Shown: positions 8,559 through 15,942 of the stretch, piece by piece
Numbering within the stretch: position 1 is the stretch's first letter
Layout: every line of letters starts with the position of its first letter
IMG/VR virus record: IMGVR_UViG_3300044716_000655
Coordinates: 1-57,854 of that record
DNA length: 57,854 nt
Source of the DNA: a virus
Direction: 5' to 3' (one strand)
Made by a program: the position numbers and the translations under genes
The notes under the pieces: generated by a model
What the model was told of the DNA's origin: nothing
Seen by the model: only the letters and a program-made list of their open reading frames with translations
Databases searched by the model: none

Positions 8559-8714
8559 ATGAAAAATAAAAATCATGATAAAATAACTAAAGATTACAAT
8601 AAAGCTAAATCACAGCATTTAGAAAAATTGGCTACTAAAATGTTAAAACAAGATGAAGTAGCTAATCAATTGAAATCTAAAGAAATTAATCCTGATTTTT
8701 TAAACCTATTTTAA
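8559..8714 (+). CDS. Small charged protein, function unknown
   Basis: A 51-aa lysine-rich, helical protein (MKNKNHDKITKDYNKAKS). The sequence ATATTTATA at 8547-8555, just ahead of the ATG, is the motif also seen before virion genes. Spacing of two bases to the next gene suggests co-transcription. No family recognised. Confidence 0.5.
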   Translation: MKNKNHDKITKDYNKAKSQHLEKLATKMLKQDEVANQLKSKEINPDFLNLF

Positions 8715-8716
8715 TT

Positions 8717-9076
8717 ATGGCTACAGAATTTACCCTTAATAATAGTGAGGAGTTCCAGAAGATGATAAATGATAAGGACTTCAGGATAGCCCAAGCAATT
8801 GTAACAACTATTTTAAACAACATAACTACTAAAAAGAAACATATTCATGTATTATCAGTTAGCTGTTTGGAAGAAAATGCTACATATGACATTACTTTAG
8901 AAAAAAAACACTTTGTTGATACATTAGAAGAAAATTTAAAGTATTACATTGAACATGAATTATATGAAGATTGTACTAAAATAGTACAAGCTATAAATAA
9001 GTTAAAAGAAACACCAACACCAACACCTAAAACCACACCTAAGAAAAATGGCAAAAGCAAAACAATCAGCGACTAG
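8717..9076 (+). CDS. Conserved-looking phage protein, function unknown
   Basis: A 119-aa mainly helical soluble protein ending in a threonine-proline-lysine linker (PTPTPKTTPKK). The tail overlaps the start of the next gene by 29 bases in another frame. Its neighbours are very small basic proteins, a pattern seen among head or internal proteins, but no motif supports a specific role. Confidence 0.5.
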   Translation: MATEFTLNNSEEFQKMINDKDFRIAQAIVTTILNNITTKKKHIHVLSVSCLEENATYDITLEKKHFVDTLEENLKYYIEHELYEDCTKIVQAINKLKETPTPTPKTTPKKNGKSKTISD

Positions 9077-9191
9077 AACATTTATCGCTAAACCAAGAAA
9101 AAAAAGACCAGGCGTACATAGTAAGAAAAAACAAAGTAAGAATAAGAATAGTAAAAACTATACTAAACCTTACAACAAACAAGGTAAATAA
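9048..9191 (+). CDS. Very basic small protein
   Basis: A 47-aa protein with about one third lysine and arginine (for example KPRKKRPGVHSKKKQSK) and no acidic residues. Such a protein would bind nucleic acid non-specifically, as internal head proteins or small ribosomal proteins do. It overlaps the upstream gene in a different frame. The start at 9048 is the only ATG that covers the basic region. Confidence 0.45.
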   Translation: MAKAKQSATRTFIAKPRKKRPGVHSKKKQSKNKNSKNYTKPYNKQGK

Positions 9192-9209
9192 ATAAATAAA
9201 AATAAAGTT

Positions 9210-9368
9210 ATGAGTAAAAACAGTGCATTACAAAATTACGATTGTCTAAAATCTTATATTCAAGTTTTAGAAAATAAACGTAAACGTAGTCCTAGACCCA
9301 ACAAGAAAAAAGAACGCGATCTATTAAATTACCACCCTGCTCTAAAATATAATGAAGACAACATTTAG
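9210..9368 (+). CDS. Small basic protein, function unknown
   Basis: A 52-aa protein with an internal basic stretch ENKRKRSPRPNKKKERD. It follows an A-rich leader (aaataaagtt before the ATG). The last 17 bases overlap the next gene. No homology recognised. Confidence 0.45.
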   Translation: MSKNSALQNYDCLKSYIQVLENKRKRSPRPNKKKERDLLNYHPALKYNEDNI

Positions 9369-9507
9369 TTTGTTAGAATATATTCTTAAACTACCAGATG
9401 ATTCTTTAATTACTTTAGTTAAAACAGATTGGGGAGGATTAGAAATGATTTGTGGTTTTTTATCTATTGAATTAAATATAGAAGAAAATAGCGAGAATTT
9501 AAATTAG
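9352..9507 (+). CDS. Small acidic protein, function unknown
   Basis: A 51-aa acidic, probably helical protein (MKTTFSLLEYILKLPDD). Its stop TAG ends on the first base of the 9-bp hairpin at 9507-9529. No family recognised; supported by tight packing with neighbours. Confidence 0.45.
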   Translation: MKTTFSLLEYILKLPDDSLITLVKTDWGGLEMICGFLSIELNIEENSENLN

Positions 9508-9529
9508 GTGTATTTATAGCAAATACACC
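9507..9529 (+). promoter_or_regulatory. 9-bp inverted repeat, possible operator or RNA hairpin
   Basis: GGTGTATTT at 9507-9515 and AAATACACC at 9521-9529 pair perfectly around the loop ATAGC. No T-run follows, so this is not a normal intrinsic terminator. It contains TATTTATA, the candidate late-promoter motif, so it could be an operator over a promoter for the membrane protein at 9533. Confidence 0.4.
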
Positions 9530-9532
9530 ATA

Positions 9533-9775
9533 ATGAAACACTTCCCGTTTTTATTTTTATCTATATGGTTAATGGGGTTTATGTATGTGTTTATATTATG
9601 GGTAGTATCTATAGATGTTATATCTGTATCTATACTGTTTGGGATATTAATGGGATTAATAGCTTTAGGAATGACTGTTGTCCAATTTGCATTAAGTAAA
9701 CATTTGTTTTACTTACTAAGAGGATTTATCATTATGAGGAAAATTAAGACTAAAAAATCTAAAAATAGACCATAA
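9533..9775 (+). CDS. Small membrane protein, two transmembrane helices
   Basis: An 80-aa protein with two long hydrophobic segments, about residues 4-27 and 30-52, and a basic C-terminal tail (MRKIKTKKSKNRP) that would stay in the cytoplasm. The size and topology would suit a holin or accessory membrane factor, but it is far from the endolysin and nothing more specific is visible. Confidence 0.5.
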   Translation: MKHFPFLFLSIWLMGFMYVFILWVVSIDVISVSILFGILMGLIALGMTVVQFALSKHLFYLLRGFIIMRKIKTKKSKNRP

Positions 9776-9781
9776 TAAATA

Positions 9782-10309
9782 ATGGAGGAGTATAGTCATT
9801 GGTTCCATTGGAGTCATTATTTTAGAGCTAATTACGAATGGTTACATAAACCTGAAAAGTTCTTATATGATATTGAACAACAATTGCCCTCATACATTAC
9901 TCAGATAGTAAATATAGGATGCGCTTCAGGTAGAGATTTTATACCTTTTAATGGTAAATATGATTTAATAGGCATTGATATAGCTCCTTATGATCAGATA
10001 AATTGGGTTGATGATTTTAAAAACCTAACTTATTATACATGCTATATAAAAGACTTTAGTGGTTTAGATGTATTACAAGATTTATCAACATCATTCATCT
10101 ATACTCAAAATACAATGATGTATGAAACTGAAGAAGGACAAAGAGATTTTTATGAAAGTATATTAGAACGAGGATGTAAGAATATGCTATTTCATGAACA
10201 TGAAGGTTTTGATTATAATACTGAGGGATTTAAATTGGACCCTAATGATTTTGAGATTACTCAATTTAGACCCCCAGTAAATGCTTACTTAAAATTAACA
10301 CATTTATGA
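9782..10309 (+). CDS. SAM-dependent methyltransferase-like protein, paralogue
   Basis: A 175-aa paralogue of the protein at 401-991. It keeps NIGCASGRDFIPFNG (motif I) and GIDIAPYD (motif II), then the same order of IYTQNTMMYETEE and LFHEHEGF blocks near the C-terminus. The N-terminal 30 residues are rich in tryptophan and histidine. It is ATGA-coupled to the next gene. Two copies in one phage suggest a duplicated sugar or protein methylation step; the acceptor is unknown. Confidence 0.58.
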   Translation: MEEYSHWFHWSHYFRANYEWLHKPEKFLYDIEQQLPSYITQIVNIGCASGRDFIPFNGKYDLIGIDIAPYDQINWVDDFKNLTYYTCYIKDFSGLDVLQDLSTSFIYTQNTMMYETEEGQRDFYESILERGCKNMLFHEHEGFDYNTEGFKLDPNDFEITQFRPPVNAYLKLTHL

Positions 10310-10470
10310 CTAATGACGAATTGATTGAAGAGTTACTTTGGGAAGCTCACACTAAAGGTATAGGTAAAGACATGATTAACCTAGCAAATAAGTATATTAC
10401 TGAAGATAAAATGAGAAAAAGTTTTGCATACCAAAAGGCATATGAAGAACTTCAGGTAGAATTTTATTAA
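10306..10470 (+). CDS. Small helical protein, function unknown
   Basis: A 54-aa acidic helical protein (MTNDELIEELLWEAHTKGIG). The ATG overlaps the TGA of the methyltransferase, so it is probably translated by coupling. The stop lies 15 bases before the first promoter of the early-type family. Confidence 0.5.
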   Translation: MTNDELIEELLWEAHTKGIGKDMINLANKYITEDKMRKSFAYQKAYEELQVEFY

Positions 10471-10484
10471 AGATTTTAAAAAAG

Positions 10485-10524
10485 TTTGGCTTTTAGATTT
10501 TTATATATTATCTTTATAGTATAA
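10485..10524 (+). promoter_or_regulatory. Promoter, TTTGG variant of the TATCTTTATAG family
   Basis: TTTGGCTTTTAGATT at 10485-10499, then TTATCTTTATAGTATAA ending at 10524. The upstream element is a classical Bacteroidota -33 TTTG in place of CCTAGA. The same upstream sequence recurs at 18349. It drives the gene at 10546. Confidence 0.75.
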
Positions 10525-10545
10525 ATTAAAATTTAAATAAAGGTT

Positions 10546-10869
10546 ATGAATAAATCAATTACTCTTGAAAACAACCACGAGTTGCAATTAGTACCAGATA
10601 CATGGGACAAAACAATTACTGTGTATTTATTTGATACAATTAATGACACTCGAGTAACATTAACTACTTTTGAAGGTGGTAAATGGAGTTCTATATCTCA
10701 ATCACATATTGACAAATTCTTTGAATTAGTTAAATCTCATCCTAAAATTAGAGTCGCTTTAAAGAAAATATTTGGTGAATTAAGAGAAGAAGGTACACCT
10801 GATTTTGTTACTTCAATGAAGTGTTTGCGTCGTAGGATTAATATTCAAATTAAAAAAATTCTTAAATAA
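10546..10869 (+). CDS. Early-type protein, function unknown
   Basis: A 107-aa soluble protein, first gene behind the promoter at 10485-10524, with the A-rich leader AAAATTTAAATAAAGGTT. The N-terminal half is beta-like and the C-terminus is strongly basic (MKCLRRRINIQIKKILK), which may point to nucleic-acid binding. No family recognised. Confidence 0.5.
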   Translation: MNKSITLENNHELQLVPDTWDKTITVYLFDTINDTRVTLTTFEGGKWSSISQSHIDKFFELVKSHPKIRVALKKIFGELREEGTPDFVTSMKCLRRRINIQIKKILK

Positions 10870-10877
10870 TAAAAACT

Positions 10878-11153
10878 ATGAGAGATATTACTGTTGATGT
10901 AGATATAGACTTAGATGATGTCTATGAAGCAATGCATGACCGAGACATAGAACAAATGATTATGTGGTTAGATGATGATGGTTATTTAGATAAATTTAAA
11001 TCACAATCTGTTGTTTTAGGATTTGATGGACATAAATTATCTAGATTAGAAGAAGAATTTGTTATTAAATTGATCAAATTAGCTCCTAAATTCCATTCTA
11101 TAAGTAATGAAGAGTTAGAATTAATTGAGAATATCTGTAAAAAATATTGTTAA
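10878..11153 (+). CDS. Acidic early-type protein, function unknown
   Basis: A 91-aa acidic protein with an aspartate-rich N-terminus (DITVDVDIDLDDVYEAMHDRD) and helical remainder. Strong negative charge would suit a DNA mimic or a binding partner of a basic protein, but that is only a charge argument. Its TAA overlaps the next ATG. Confidence 0.5.
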   Translation: MRDITVDVDIDLDDVYEAMHDRDIEQMIMWLDDDGYLDKFKSQSVVLGFDGHKLSRLEEEFVIKLIKLAPKFHSISNEELELIENICKKYC

Positions 11154-11347
11154 TGAATTTAAGTGAAGTTAAAGTATATCCTAGAGTCTACAATATTATT
11201 GAAACAGTAGACTCTAGGTTTGCGACTGGGGGTGAAATCAAAGTATGTCATGTCAATGATGATTCACTGTTAGTAGCTATAGGATCAGGCTTAGCATTTC
11301 CAATAAGTAAAAAAGAAGCAGAACAAATAAAAGTCCAACCAAGATGA
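11153..11347 (+). CDS. Small protein, function unknown
   Basis: A 64-aa protein. A TTG at 11147 would add two residues, but the ATG at 11153 overlaps the previous stop (TAATG) and is preferred. Beta-rich with a loop FATGGEIKVCHVNDDSLLVA. Its stop overlaps the next ATG, so four genes here read as one coupled unit. Confidence 0.5.
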   Translation: MNLSEVKVYPRVYNIIETVDSRFATGGEIKVCHVNDDSLLVAIGSGLAFPISKKEAEQIKVQPR

Positions 11348-11679
11348 AAAAGTTATTTTTAATGTTACCACTTGTAGGATTAATGGCGTGTGAAGGATCA
11401 ACTCCACAACCAATAATTATTCCTCATGTTGACACTATTATAGTGAAACCAGACCCAATTATACCAACAGATACTACTAAGGCATGGCCTATTAAAGTTG
11501 TAACTGTAGAAAGAAATGTGGATAAAAGTATTAATATGAAGTGGGAAGTAGTAACTGAGAACGGAGTTATGTATTATACTAATCATAAACCACAAATTGG
11601 CGATATTGCTTTTTGTCTTGGAATGGATGAAGAGATTGTTGATTGTGAATGTAATAAACTAAAAACAAATAAACCATGA
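11344..11679 (+). CDS. Predicted lipoprotein
   Basis: A 111-aa protein with a signal peptide KKLFLMLPLVGLMAC whose final LMAC is a lipobox, so Cys16 would be lipidated and the protein anchored in the envelope. A proline-rich linker (residues 20-45) precedes a compact domain with three cysteines near the end (FCLG, CECN). Phage lipoproteins of this size often act in superinfection exclusion; no direct evidence for that here. Confidence 0.6.
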   Translation: MKKLFLMLPLVGLMACEGSTPQPIIIPHVDTIIVKPDPIIPTDTTKAWPIKVVTVERNVDKSINMKWEVVTENGVMYYTNHKPQIGDIAFCLGMDEEIVDCECNKLKTNKP

Positions 11680-12062
11680 AAAAAATATTAGTTACACTAC
11701 TAATATGTGTATGCTCACTAATAGCATTCTCACAACCTGTATTTGCCAAATCAAACACAGTAGCAATCGGAATTAAAAACACAGTAGGAACATTTGACTG
11801 GGATGCACCTCAGGTCACAAGCGATATTCTAGTTAAAATAGATGCTGCTGAAATTAATGTTCATTCTAAAGTACACCAACAGTATCATCTCTACTTAGAT
11901 GTAAATGAATTAAATGATGATGATACAGCATGTTGGATGGCATATGATAAAGATGGGGAGCGATGTAGGGTTTATCTACTTAGGAACGATGTTGGTGATT
12001 CATTTTTAATGATAGAATATAATGATATATCTTGGATTTATAATTTAATAATGGTAAAATAA
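11676..12062 (+). CDS. Exported protein, function unknown
   Basis: A 128-aa protein with a clear Sec signal peptide (MKKILVTLLICVCSLIAFSQ, likely cleavage after PVFA). The mature part is about 100 residues, beta-rich and acidic, and lacks a lipobox, so it should be periplasmic. It overlaps the lipoprotein gene by four bases. The pair may act together in the envelope. Confidence 0.55.
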   Translation: MKKILVTLLICVCSLIAFSQPVFAKSNTVAIGIKNTVGTFDWDAPQVTSDILVKIDAAEINVHSKVHQQYHLYLDVNELNDDDTACWMAYDKDGERCRVYLLRNDVGDSFLMIEYNDISWIYNLIMVK

Positions 12063-12310
12063 TGGCAGAATTTAGTAAACAATGGGTCGAAATGAATGAC
12101 TCGGAAATGGGATGGGATTTTGATATTGATCAAATAGTATCTGAATTACCCACTAATCATATGATTCCTTACATTTGTGAAGGATTTGGATTCATTGCGA
12201 TTGGAAAAAATGAACAGGATCAAATCTTCTTAGCTATGCCTACAGGTAACTTTAGTGAAGAAGGATCTGAAGTAGATTGGAAACCAATAGAGGAGGTGAT
12301 CAATGGATAA
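12062..12310 (+). CDS. Small acidic protein, function unknown
   Basis: An 82-aa acidic soluble protein rich in tryptophan and glycine (EMGWDFDIDQIV). It overlaps both neighbours by a few bases, so it is part of the run that ends at 12545. No family recognised. Confidence 0.5.
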   Translation: MAEFSKQWVEMNDSEMGWDFDIDQIVSELPTNHMIPYICEGFGFIAIGKNEQDQIFLAMPTGNFSEEGSEVDWKPIEEVING

Positions 12311-12545
12311 AATGATGTCACTGTATGAATACTTAGGTAAAGCAGCAGGTGGGCACTTAGGTAAGGAAGTATATATTCGTGCCCTACAAGATGGTGTTAG
12401 ATGGGAGAAGAAAAAAGTATCTAACCCTAAATACACAGGTGATGTAATGACATATCCTGAGTCGTTTTTAAAAGAGTATTTTAATCCATCAATTAAATCT
12501 TCTCCTCTTTCTTCTATAGAGGATGAAAGTGACACTCCTTTTTAA
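12303..12545 (+). CDS. Small protein, function unknown
   Basis: An 80-aa protein, YEYLGKAAGGHLGKEVY near the N-terminus and a serine-rich C-terminus. The stop comes just before an ATTTATT motif and a 32-base spacer to the endolysin gene. No family recognised. Confidence 0.5.
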   Translation: MDKMMSLYEYLGKAAGGHLGKEVYIRALQDGVRWEKKKVSNPKYTGDVMTYPESFLKEYFNPSIKSSPLSSIEDESDTPF

Positions 12546-12576
12546 TATTTATTAGTAACACTTTATTACTAAAAAT

Positions 12577-13401
12577 ATGTTACTAAAAAACGGATCAAAA
12601 GGAGAAGAAGTTAAACAACTTCAAGCAAAATTAGGATTAAACGCAGACGGTAATTTTGGTCCTATGACTGAAACTAAAGTCAAAGAATGGCAAGCAGCAA
12701 ATGGATTAGCAGCTGACGGTATTGTAGGAGACGGTACATGGGGTAAAATGTTTGGAGCAGCAGCTCCAACCCCTGTTGCAACTGTAGCTATCCCGCCAAG
12801 TTCATTCAAACTAGATGCTTTAAAGGGACATATCCCTGATGCTGTAATAGCCCAAATCCCAGATACAGCAGCTAAATTCAACATTACAAATCCATTACGT
12901 CTAGCTCATTTCTTAGCACAATGTGGACATGAATCAGGTGGATTCAAATTCATTAATGAGAATTTAAACTACTCAGCTGATGGTTTAAAGAAGATATTCG
13001 GAAAATACTTCCCAGGCGATCTAGCTGCTTCATATGCTCGCAACCCAGAAAAAATTGCTTCTCGTGTTTATGGAGCAAGAATGGGTAATGGAGATGAATC
13101 AACAGGTGAAGGATATAAATATCGTGGACGTGGTTATATCCAATTAACTGGTAAATCTAACTACACCAATTTTGCTAAATTTATAGGAGAAGATACAGTC
13201 GCCAACCCCGATCTAGTAGCAACCAAATACCCATTAGCATCAGCAGCATTTTTCTTCGATTCAAATAAATTATGGTCAATATGTGATAAAGGAGCTGATG
13301 AAGCAACTGTCACAGCAGTCACTAAACGAGTAAACGGTGGTACAATTGGTTTACCTGATCGTATTAAGCATTTTAACGAGTACTATAACTTATTGAAATG
13401 A
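12577..13401 (+). CDS. Endolysin: peptidoglycan-binding domain plus GH19 glycosidase
   Basis: A 274-aa lysis enzyme. Residues 2-60 form a PG_binding_1 domain (GSKGEEVKQLQAKLGL and DGIVGDGTWGKM). After a proline linker, residues 85-270 are a GH19 chitinase/lysozyme-like domain with HFLAQCGHESGGFK carrying the expected catalytic glutamate, then YRGRGYIQLTGKSNY and the C-terminal VNGGTIGLPDR. It cleaves the peptidoglycan glycan backbone to release progeny. There is no signal peptide, so it needs a holin or other route. It lies directly upstream of the histidine-kinase cassette. ATTTATTA at 12545-12552 may be its promoter. Confidence 0.9.
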   Translation: MLLKNGSKGEEVKQLQAKLGLNADGNFGPMTETKVKEWQAANGLAADGIVGDGTWGKMFGAAAPTPVATVAIPPSSFKLDALKGHIPDAVIAQIPDTAAKFNITNPLRLAHFLAQCGHESGGFKFINENLNYSADGLKKIFGKYFPGDLAASYARNPEKIASRVYGARMGNGDESTGEGYKYRGRGYIQLTGKSNYTNFAKFIGEDTVANPDLVATKYPLASAAFFFDSNKLWSICDKGADEATVTAVTKRVNGGTIGLPDRIKHFNEYYNLLK

Positions 13402-14216
13402 TGGCTGAGGAGAAAAAATACAGAAATACATTAACTTCCCGATTAGTATACCTAAACCCAGATTTTACTCCTGAGGACTCAAGTAGTTTAGAATTAATAC
13501 CTGTTAATAAAGATGGAGATGGAACTGTTGAGGTATCATTAACCGCCGCTAGTGGGAGTGCAGTAATAGACTCATCTGAGAATATATTATCACAAGATTT
13601 TAGAATTGGTGAGAATGGAATAATTGAAATTTCTTTTAAACAAGGTTGGATTACAGATACTTTTAGAAAATTTATAAATAAATATAAAGGTTCTAGATGG
13701 CAAGTGCAATTTAAAGTTATAATTAATCTTAATAGTGGAAATTTTCCTAAAAATACTTATAAAGATATAATATACTTTAATTTTATTGATATAGAATTAG
13801 GTTCTTTTGAACAATCAAATGAAGCAAATAATATTAGAATCTTAACTGAATCAGAAATAAGTAAGGATATACTTCAAATAAAATCAAATTTTAAAACTGT
13901 AGAGGAGGATTATATTTTAGCTAAAAAGCAATACGAAGCCCAGTTAAAATCTAATGTTGATCTAGAAATTGATACAGTCAATCCCTACGAACCAAGGTCA
14001 TTTAAAACTGTTATCACTCGTTTATTAGAATTTCAAGAAGGCACTATCAATCCATCTTTAGACTATACTAAGGTTGCAGGGTTGGATAGTGAGTATAAAA
14101 AACTAGAAGTCATAAATAAGCTAATTACCAACTTAACGAGAATGTATCCGTCTATCACTATTAAGGATGGTGAAGGCATCCCATACAACGGCAAAGAAGT
14201 GCAATTAGAAAAATAA
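13398..14216 (+). CDS. Conserved-looking phage protein, possibly structural
   Basis: A 272-aa protein overlapping the endolysin stop as ATGA. The first half is beta-rich with ordered repeats of hydrophobic and polar residues. The second half has a predicted coiled coil around LTESEISKDILQIKSNF. No export signal. The size and composition fit a virion or baseplate protein, but I recognise no domain. Confidence 0.45.
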   Translation: MMAEEKKYRNTLTSRLVYLNPDFTPEDSSSLELIPVNKDGDGTVEVSLTAASGSAVIDSSENILSQDFRIGENGIIEISFKQGWITDTFRKFINKYKGSRWQVQFKVIINLNSGNFPKNTYKDIIYFNFIDIELGSFEQSNEANNIRILTESEISKDILQIKSNFKTVEEDYILAKKQYEAQLKSNVDLEIDTVNPYEPRSFKTVITRLLEFQEGTINPSLDYTKVAGLDSEYKKLEVINKLITNLTRMYPSITIKDGEGIPYNGKEVQLEK

Positions 14217-14233
14217 ACAATAGAAATACTAAC

Positions 14234-15313
14234 ATGGGTTATTTAAAAAACATAGTCACTTATTTCTACAAAATATTATTCAGCTCAGAGATAAATGAAG
14301 CTGATAAATTTATTGATAAAGCTGCCATCATCTCTATAACTGATGAGCGTGGTAAGATAATCTATGTTAATGATAAGTTTGAGAAGGTTTCTGGGTGGAC
14401 ATTAGATGAGGTTAGAGGTAAAGATCATTCTATAGTCAATTCCGGGACGCAACCAGATGGCTATTGGGGTAAGATGTATGAGACTGTGTTGAAGGGTGAA
14501 GTGTGGAATGATATTGTATGTAATGTAACTAAAGAGGGTAAACATTATTGGGTAGACACTTATATTAGAGCCCGTTTTAATAAATGTGGAAAACTAAAAG
14601 GATTCTCATCTATTAGACAGGACGTCACTGCGCTTATGGAGCAGTCTGTTGAGTTAAATAGAAAGAATACATATCTAGAACACGCTGCTAAAATTCTTAG
14701 GCACGACATGCACTCAGGTATAAACACTTACATACCAAGAGGTATTAGTTCATTAGAAAGAAGACTCAAACCAGAAGATATTCAAAAGTTAAAAATAGAA
14801 GCTCCTCTTAAGATGATTAAAGAGGGGCTAACTCATGCTCAAAAAGTTTATAAAGGTGTTTATGAGTTTACCAATTTGGTTAAAAAAGATGTTGTGTTAG
14901 ATAAAGAGTTATATGATTTAAAACAAATATTAAACTCATATCTAGCATCAACTTCATATAAAAGTCAAGTAATAATCAAAGATTTATCTACTGTAGAAGT
15001 CAATGAAGCATTATTTTGTACAGCTGTAGATAACCTAATTCGCAATGGGTTAAAATACAACGACTCAGATACTAAAATAGTAACTATATTTATGGAGGAT
15101 GATTCTACTCTTGCTATTCAAGATAATGGTAGAGGAATAACTCAAGAAGATTTTAATTATTTATCTAGACCTTACACTCGTAAAGAAGGACAAAAAGAAG
15201 CAGGTACTGGTTTAGGTTTAAATATATGTGTTGCAATTTTAAAAGAGCATGGTTTTGATATTACATGTGAAAAAAATGAGGTTGGAACCAAAATGAAAAT
15301 TAAAATAAAATGA
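14234..15313 (+). CDS. PAS-domain sensor histidine kinase
   Basis: A 359-aa soluble kinase. Residues 30-135 are a PAS domain (SITDERGKIIYVNDKFEKVS, then GYWGKMYETVLKGEVW and the PAC-like end). A helical DHp segment holds LRHDMHSGINTY, where His157 is the likely phospho-acceptor. The ATPase domain shows the N box DNLIRNGLKYN, the G1 box DNGRG and the G2 box GTGLGLN. All catalytic boxes look intact. No membrane segment, so the signal should be cytoplasmic. The kinase half is nearly the same as that of the protein at 15939-17246. Function in the phage, perhaps lysis timing or host sensing, is inferred. Confidence 0.85.
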   Translation: MGYLKNIVTYFYKILFSSEINEADKFIDKAAIISITDERGKIIYVNDKFEKVSGWTLDEVRGKDHSIVNSGTQPDGYWGKMYETVLKGEVWNDIVCNVTKEGKHYWVDTYIRARFNKCGKLKGFSSIRQDVTALMEQSVELNRKNTYLEHAAKILRHDMHSGINTYIPRGISSLERRLKPEDIQKLKIEAPLKMIKEGLTHAQKVYKGVYEFTNLVKKDVVLDKELYDLKQILNSYLASTSYKSQVIIKDLSTVEVNEALFCTAVDNLIRNGLKYNDSDTKIVTIFMEDDSTLAIQDNGRGITQEDFNYLSRPYTRKEGQKEAGTGLGLNICVAILKEHGFDITCEKNEVGTKMKIKIK

Positions 15314-15942
15314 GAACACTATTACTATTAAGTTTCTTATTAATATCATCACTAGGATTTAGCCAAACTAAATACCCTATCCAAACTATATTCAGAGGTG
15401 ACTCAGTTGTTATTCTAACTATTAAACAATCTTTTGGTATTAATAAAGCAATTGAAACCCAAAAAAGAATTATCCGAGACCAGAATAAAAAAATACTCGC
15501 TCTAAATAAAACAATTGATAGTTTAAATAGGATAAATAATAGAGTTAATACTGTTATTGATAGTATACAATATATTGCAGACACAACATATAAGTGGGCT
15601 GACGAATTTAATATGGTTATCAGAGAACGAGCTATAGGTCCATGTTTACTTTATACCATACCTCCTTATAACAGTGTATTCTTTTTAGATTTAAGTCGTT
15701 ATAGAATGTATAGTACAGAATACGGTGAAAAAATTGAATTAGAATTAATGTCAGATAAACAATATGCCGAGTTTAAAAGACTACAAGATTTATATTTTGA
15801 TAGATACTACCCTACTTTAGATTATTATAAAGAGATTGGGTTTAAAGATTTTAATACTGAGATTGAATTATACGAGAAGGCAATTTGGAAGACTAAAAAT
15901 ATAATGAAGTTAATGATAAAACAAGAAGAAAAGAAAAAATGA
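15310..15942 (+). CDS. Exported protein inside the kinase cassette
   Basis: A 210-aa protein with a Sec signal peptide (RTLLLLSFLLISSLGFSQ). After it comes a helical coiled-coil region (residues 45-90, rich in N, K and I) and then a mixed C-terminal domain ending in EEKKK. No lipobox and no other membrane span. It overlaps the kinase genes on both sides by four bases, which suggests a periplasmic partner that feeds the transmembrane kinase behind it. No family recognised. Confidence 0.6.
   Translation: MRTLLLLSFLLISSLGFSQTKYPIQTIFRGDSVVILTIKQSFGINKAIETQKRIIRDQNKKILALNKTIDSLNRINNRVNTVIDSIQYIADTTYKWADEFNMVIRERAIGPCLLYTIPPYNSVFFLDLSRYRMYSTEYGEKIELELMSDKQYAEFKRLQDLYFDRYYPTLDYYKEIGFKDFNTEIELYEKAIWKTKNIMKLMIKQEEKKK

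Noticed and set aside
12621-12884. Minus-strand 87-codon ORF over the endolysin
   Set aside because: It mirrors the well-supported peptidoglycan-binding domain and linker; a shadow of the real gene.
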